In this document: positions 60,927-64,000 of the stretch, piece after piece
Layout of the letters: every line of letters begins with the position of its first letter
How positions within the stretch are numbered: the stretch's first letter is position 1
NCBI GenBank assembly: GCA_002361955.1
Contig: DESK01000010.1
Coordinates: 69,649 to 133,648, forward strand
Direction: 5' to 3'
Length of the DNA stretch: 64,000 bases
DNA from: Lachnospiraceae bacterium UBA3316
GTDB taxonomy: Bacteria > Bacillota > Clostridia > Lachnospirales > Lachnospiraceae
Made by a program: the position numbers and the translations under genes
The notes under the pieces: model-generated
What the model saw: only the letters and a program-made list of their open reading frames with translations
Databases searched by the model: none
Told to the model about the DNA's origin: nothing

Positions 60927-62103
60927 ATATATGGAAACTTCGGAGCAGTATGTCCTTCGGACATATAACCGTTTTCCGATCGTTCTGGAAAAAGGAGAGG
61001 GCGTGTACCTCTATGACACAGACGGAAAGCAGTACCTTGATTTTGCGGCGGGCATTGCCGTGTTCGGCCTGGGGTATCATTACCCCGGCTACGATGAGGC
61101 GCTGAAGGGCCAGATCGACCAGCTGATCCATACGTCCAATCTTTTTTACAATGTTCCCATGGGGGAGGCTGCCGAAAAGCTGGTGAAGGCCAGCGGCATG
61201 AATAAGGTGTTTTTCACGAACAGCGGTACGGAGGCGATCGAAGGAGCCATTAAGGCGGCCAGAAAGTATGCGTATCTGAAAGACGGGCGCACCGACCATG
61301 AGATTATCGCCATGAACCATTCCTTCCACGGAAGAAGCGTGGGAGCGCTCTCTGTGACGGGAAATCCCCACTATCAGGAAGCGTTTAAGCCCTTGATGGG
61401 CGGCGTCAGGTTCGCGGATTTCAACGATCTGGACAGTGTGAAGGCACAGGTGACAGACAGAACCTGCGCCGTGATTCTGGAGACGGTTCAGGGAGAGGGC
61501 GGTATCTATCCGGCTGATGAAGCCTTTCTTAAGGGAGTGAAAGCCCTTTGTGAGGAGAAGGATATCCTGCTGATCTTAGATGAGATCCAGTGCGGCATGG
61601 GCAGGACGGGCAGCATGTTCGCATGGCAGGAGTACGGTGTAAAGCCGGATATCATGACCTGCGCAAAGGCTCTGGGCTGCGGCATCCCGGTGGGAGCCTT
61701 CGTGTTGAATGAGAAGACGGCTGCGGCGTCCCTTGTGCCGGGAGATCACGGTACCACTTACGGGGGAAATCCTCTGGCCTGCCAGGCGGTGTCTACGGTG
61801 TTGGATCTCTTTGCGAAGGATGATATTCCAGGCCATGTGAAGGCTCTTGCGCCCTATCTGGAGGAACGGCTGGATGCCCTTGTGGAGAAGCACGATTGCT
61901 TAGCCGCCAGAAGGGGAAAGGGCTTCATACAGGGCCTTGTGGTTAACGGAAAGCCTGTGGGCGAGGTCGTAAAGAAGGCGCTGGAGAACGGGCTGATCGT
62001 GATTTCCGCAGGAAGCGATGTGCTCCGCCTTGTTCCGCCTCTGGTGATCGAGAAAAAGCATATCGATGAGATGATAGAAAAATTGGAAAAGAGTTTAGAA
62101 TAG
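60910..62103 (+). CDS. argD: Acetylornithine aminotransferase
   Basis: 397 residues from ATG 60910 (AGGAGGAG upstream, inside argB). PLP enzyme converting N-acetylglutamate semialdehyde to N-acetylornithine. [56 protein letters not shown] and the PLP Lys in [14 protein letters not shown] are intact; [14 protein letters not shown] is the phosphate-binding motif. Last arg gene here; a terminator follows. Confidence 0.96.
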   Translation: MKSTHEYMETSEQYVLRTYNRFPIVLEKGEGVYLYDTDGKQYLDFAAGIAVFGLGYHYPGYDEALKGQIDQLIHTSNLFYNVPMGEAAEKLVKASGMNKVFFTNSGTEAIEGAIKAARKYAYLKDGRTDHEIIAMNHSFHGRSVGALSVTGNPHYQEAFKPLMGGVRFADFNDLDSVKAQVTDRTCAVILETVQGEGGIYPADEAFLKGVKALCEEKDILLILDEIQCGMGRTGSMFAWQEYGVKPDIMTCAKALGCGIPVGAFVLNEKTAAASLVPGDHGTTYGGNPLACQAVSTVLDLFAKDDIPGHVKALAPYLEERLDALVEKHDCLAARRGKGFIQGLVVNGKPVGEVVKKALENGLIVISAGSDVLRLVPPLVIEKKHIDEMIEKLEKSLE

Positions 62104-62109
62104 AAAGAG

Positions 62110-62150
62110 CTCCCTTTGCGGATACTAAGAAAAACGCAAAGGGAGTTTTT
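62110..62150 (+). terminator. Terminator of argCJBD, overlapping the next ribosome binding site
   Basis: Perfect 11-base-pair stem CTCCCTTTGCG (62110-62120) / CGCAAAGGGAG (62135-62145), then TTTTT. GGGAG of the right arm is the only Shine-Dalgarno-like sequence for the transporter start at 62154. Confidence 0.88.
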
Positions 62151-62153
62151 CTT

Positions 62154-62582
62154 ATGTCAGGAATATTGATTGCTATGCTTTCCGGAGCTCTGATGAGCGT
62201 CCAGGGAGTTTTTAACACCCAGGTCACAAAAAATACCAGCCTCTGGGTGTCCACCAGTTTTGTACAGTTTTCCGCTCTGGCCGTATGCCTGATTATATGG
62301 TTTTTTACGGACAGGCACAGCTTTTCCGGTATTTTGGAGGTTCCCAATAAGTATACTCTTCTGGGCGGTGTGCTGGGGGCCTTTATTACCGTGACGGTGA
62401 TAAAGAGCATAGGAAGCCTGGGGCCGGCCAGAGCCGCCATGTTGATTGTGATCTCTCAGCTTATCGTCGCTTATCTGATCGAGCTTTTTGGCCTGTTTGG
62501 TATGGATAAGCAGCCCCTGGACTGGAGGAAGGTGGGCGGGATGCTTTTAGCCATCACAGGCATTGTGATCTTTAAATGGTAG
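62154..62582 (+). CDS. YdcZ-type small DMT-family membrane protein (DUF606)
   Basis: 142 residues, four to five membrane helices. GALMSVQGVFNTQVTKNTSLW and the C-terminal GGMLLAITGIVIFKW resemble the YdcZ/DUF606 branch of the drug/metabolite transporter superfamily, which usually works as paired small subunits. Only one copy is here. The start codon lies 8 bases after GGGAG in the preceding terminator hairpin. Substrate unknown; position after arg genes might hint at an amino acid or metabolite exporter, but that is speculation. Confidence 0.8.
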   Translation: MSGILIAMLSGALMSVQGVFNTQVTKNTSLWVSTSFVQFSALAVCLIIWFFTDRHSFSGILEVPNKYTLLGGVLGAFITVTVIKSIGSLGPARAAMLIVISQLIVAYLIELFGLFGMDKQPLDWRKVGGMLLAITGIVIFKW

Positions 62583-62599
62583 AAAAAATGAAAAATCTA

Positions 62600-62628
62600 T
62601 TGTAATTGCCGAATGTTTCCGCTAAAAT
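62600..62628 (+). promoter_or_regulatory. Promoter of comEA
   Basis: TTGTAA (62600-62605), 17-base spacer, TAAAAT (62623-62628). Confidence 0.65.
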
Positions 62629-62657
62629 AGGTATTGACTGTATAAGGGGATTTTATG

Positions 62658-62691
62658 TAACAGTTCAGGTATCTGAACTGTTATGATTTTT
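62658..62691 (+). terminator. Terminator-like hairpin in the comEA leader
   Basis: Perfect 11-base-pair stem TAACAGTTCAG (62658-62668) / CTGAACTGTTA (62673-62683), GTAT loop, then TGATTTTT. It lies between the promoter and the start codon, so it may attenuate comEA and the downstream regulator. Confidence 0.65.
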
Positions 62692-62721
62692 CGCCTGACG
62701 GGGGAAAAGAGGATATACAGT

Positions 62722-63324
62722 ATGAAAGTAAAAGGATTATTTTTTGCGGCCATGACGGCGGCGCTTTTCTTTGTCTCGGGATGTGAACGGGAGAGCCGGA
62801 TACAGCTCTATGATGAGACGGTTCAGACAGAAGAGGAGTCCTACAGGGACGGCGAAGAAACGGCAGGGCATATGCCGGAGACAGGGACAAACGACAGGAT
62901 CTATGTGTACGTTTGCGGGGCGGTAAAGGTTCCGGGCGTAGTGGAGGTTTCCACAGGCGCCAGGGTGTATGAGGCTGTGGAAAAGGCAGGCGGCATGACG
63001 GATGAAGCGGCAGACTATGCCGTGAATCAGGCGGCAGTTCTTGAGGACGGCCAGCAGATCACAGTCCCCACCAGGGAGGAAGCCGGGAAGCCCAATCCGG
63101 AGGGAAACCCAGGCACAGCCGAAAAGGGCGAAGAAAAGGTCAATATCAATCAGGCGGCGGCGGAAGAGCTCATGAGCCTGCCGGGAATCGGAGAGGCGAA
63201 GGCGGCGGGAATTATTGAGTACCGGGAGACGGCGGGAGGATTTCAGAGCATTGAGGAGATCCAGGAGGTCAGCGGGATCGGTGAAGCCGTCTACCAGCGG
63301 ATAAAAGATAGAATTGTAATATAA
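62722..63324 (+). CDS. comEA: ComEA-like DNA-binding helix-hairpin-helix lipoprotein
   Basis: 200 residues from ATG 62722 with AGAGG upstream. N-terminal hydrophobic segment ends in FVSGC, a lipobox with Cys21, so a lipid anchor rather than the usual membrane helix is predicted. SLBB domain (~57-115: RIYVYVCGAVKVPGVVEVST) then two helix-hairpin-helix motifs (~140-200: VNINQAAAEELMSLPGIGEA, and FQSIEEIQEVSGIGEAVYQR). ComEA binds incoming DNA at the cell surface during natural transformation. No comEB/comEC follows; the next gene is a response regulator 13 bases on. Confidence 0.88.
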   Translation: MKVKGLFFAAMTAALFFVSGCERESRIQLYDETVQTEEESYRDGEETAGHMPETGTNDRIYVYVCGAVKVPGVVEVSTGARVYEAVEKAGGMTDEAADYAVNQAAVLEDGQQITVPTREEAGKPNPEGNPGTAEKGEEKVNINQAAAEELMSLPGIGEAKAAGIIEYRETAGGFQSIEEIQEVSGIGEAVYQRIKDRIVI

Positions 63325-63337
63325 GGAGATAGATAAG

Positions 63338-64000
63338 ATGGCGAAAAAGGTTTTGGTAGTTGATGACGAAAAATTGATCGTGAAGGGAATCCGTTTCAGC
63401 CTGGAGCAGGACGGCATGGAGGTGGACTGCGCCTATGACGGTGAGGAGGCTTTGGAAAAGGTGAAAACCAGGGAGTATGACATCGTGCTGCTGGACGTGA
63501 TGCTGCCGAAGCTTACGGGCTTTGAAGTGTGCCAGCAGATCCGGGAGTTTTCCTCTGTGCCGGTGGTGATGCTGACGGCCAAGGGAGACGACATCGATAA
63601 GATCCTGGGTTTGGAGTACGGGGCGGATGACTACATTACCAAGCCTTTCAATATCCTTGAGGTAAAGGCAAGGATTAAAGCCATCATGCGCAGGATCACG
63701 CCCAAGGACAGCAAACAGAAAAAAGGGCAGGTACTGCAGGCGGGGAACCTTGTCCTGGACTGCGAGAGCAGACGTGTCAGTGTGGACGGGAAGGAGATCA
63801 ACCTGACAGCGAAGGAATTTGACGTGCTGGAGATCCTTGTACAGAACCCCCAGAAGGTTTACAGCAGAGAAAATCTTCTGAATATTGTGTGGGGCTATGA
63901 GTATCTGGGAGACGTGCGGACCGTTGATGTACATATCCGAAGGCTCAGGGAAAAGATTGAGGAAAATCCCAGCGAGCCGAAGTACGTGCACACAAAATGG
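63338..64000 (+). CDS. OmpR-family response regulator (3' end outside window)
   Basis: 221 codons visible, open to the window edge; about ten residues are probably missing. Receiver acidic pocket Asp9-Asp10, phosphoacceptor Asp53 in DIVLLDVMLP, switch Thr in VVMLTAKGDD and Lys in YITKPF. The winged helix has LTAKEFDVLEILVQNP, VWGYEYLGDVRTVDVHIRRL and stops at YVHTKW, where homologues continue GVGYYF. ATG 63338 has AAGGAG upstream. Layout resembles WalR/PhoP-type regulators; a kinase gene is expected next. Confidence 0.93.
   Translation, partial: MAKKVLVVDDEKLIVKGIRFSLEQDGMEVDCAYDGEEALEKVKTREYDIVLLDVMLPKLTGFEVCQQIREFSSVPVVMLTAKGDDIDKILGLEYGADDYITKPFNILEVKARIKAIMRRITPKDSKQKKGQVLQAGNLVLDCESRRVSVDGKEINLTAKEFDVLEILVQNPQKVYSRENLLNIVWGYEYLGDVRTVDVHIRRLREKIEENPSEPKYVHTKW

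Overview
The window reads as a chromosomal segment of a Gram-positive gut anaerobe of the Lachnospiraceae (Clostridia). Evidence: the rimP-nusA-rnpM-L7Ae-infB-rbfA-nrnA-truB-ribF order, strong AGGAGG-type ribosome binding sites, moderately high GC for Clostridia, a clostridial [FeFe]-hydrogenase maturase, a DUF5716/DUF5717 pair of the kind seen in Lachnospiraceae, and very large secreted glycosidases with BspA-like repeats. No species is assigned. Most of the window is ordinary, densely packed chromosome; about 47.6-48.8 kb is a small decayed accessory patch.

Layout. 0-2.4 kb: a three-gene uncharacterised operon (end of a DUF5717-type protein, a DUF5716-type protein with an actin/Hsp70-like fold signature, and a TPR-like protein). 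2.4-4.9 kb: polar amino-acid ABC importer, with a terminator between the binding protein and the permease. 4.9-10.2 kb: purine genes purC, purF, purB, purA, with structured untranslated RNA before purC and between purC and purF. 10.2-14.9 kb (minus): a BceAB-RS type peptide-sensing/detoxification module with a perfect operator-like inverted repeat next to its promoter. 15-16.3 kb: copper-type CsoR plus a tRNA-dihydrouridine synthase. 16.4-25.3 kb: an unlisted 46-residue coiled-coil ORF, then the NusA/IF-2 translation operon behind a leader terminator and running to ribF. 25.3-28.9 kb: two small membrane proteins, rpsO and pnp, each of the latter with a structured leader.

29.2-39.7 kb holds two giant secreted enzymes, a GH95 alpha-L-fucosidase and a GH89 alpha-N-acetylglucosaminidase. 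A third, a GH2 beta-galactosidase-type enzyme, lies at 51.4-56.0 kb. Each ends in the same kind of lysine-rich BspA-like leucine-rich-repeat tail and lacks LPXTG. Together the activities suit removal of fucose, alpha-GlcNAc and beta-galactose from host mucin glycans. 39.8-45.1 kb: a PHP-type histidinol phosphatase whose catalytic N-terminus implies a non-ATG start, gap-pgk-tpiA, and a lone hydE. 45.1-47.4 kb: a PdaA-like deacetylase, a DUF3783 protein and an AraC regulator. 47.5-48.8 kb: tRNA-Thr(CGT), a destroyed hicA with intact hicB, a phage-gene stub and an intergenic repeat. 48.8-51.3 kb: mscL with a zinc-ribbon tail, rpiB, an SH3 protein and nth. 56.1-62.1 kb: argG divergent from argCJBD around arginine-operator-like boxes. 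62.1-64 kb: a YdcZ-type transporter, a lipoprotein-like ComEA and an OmpR-type regulator cut by the window end.

All calls come from reading sequence and motifs; no database search, folding or alignment was run. Start codons were moved from the longest reading frame wherever a ribosome binding site or family N-terminus argued for it.
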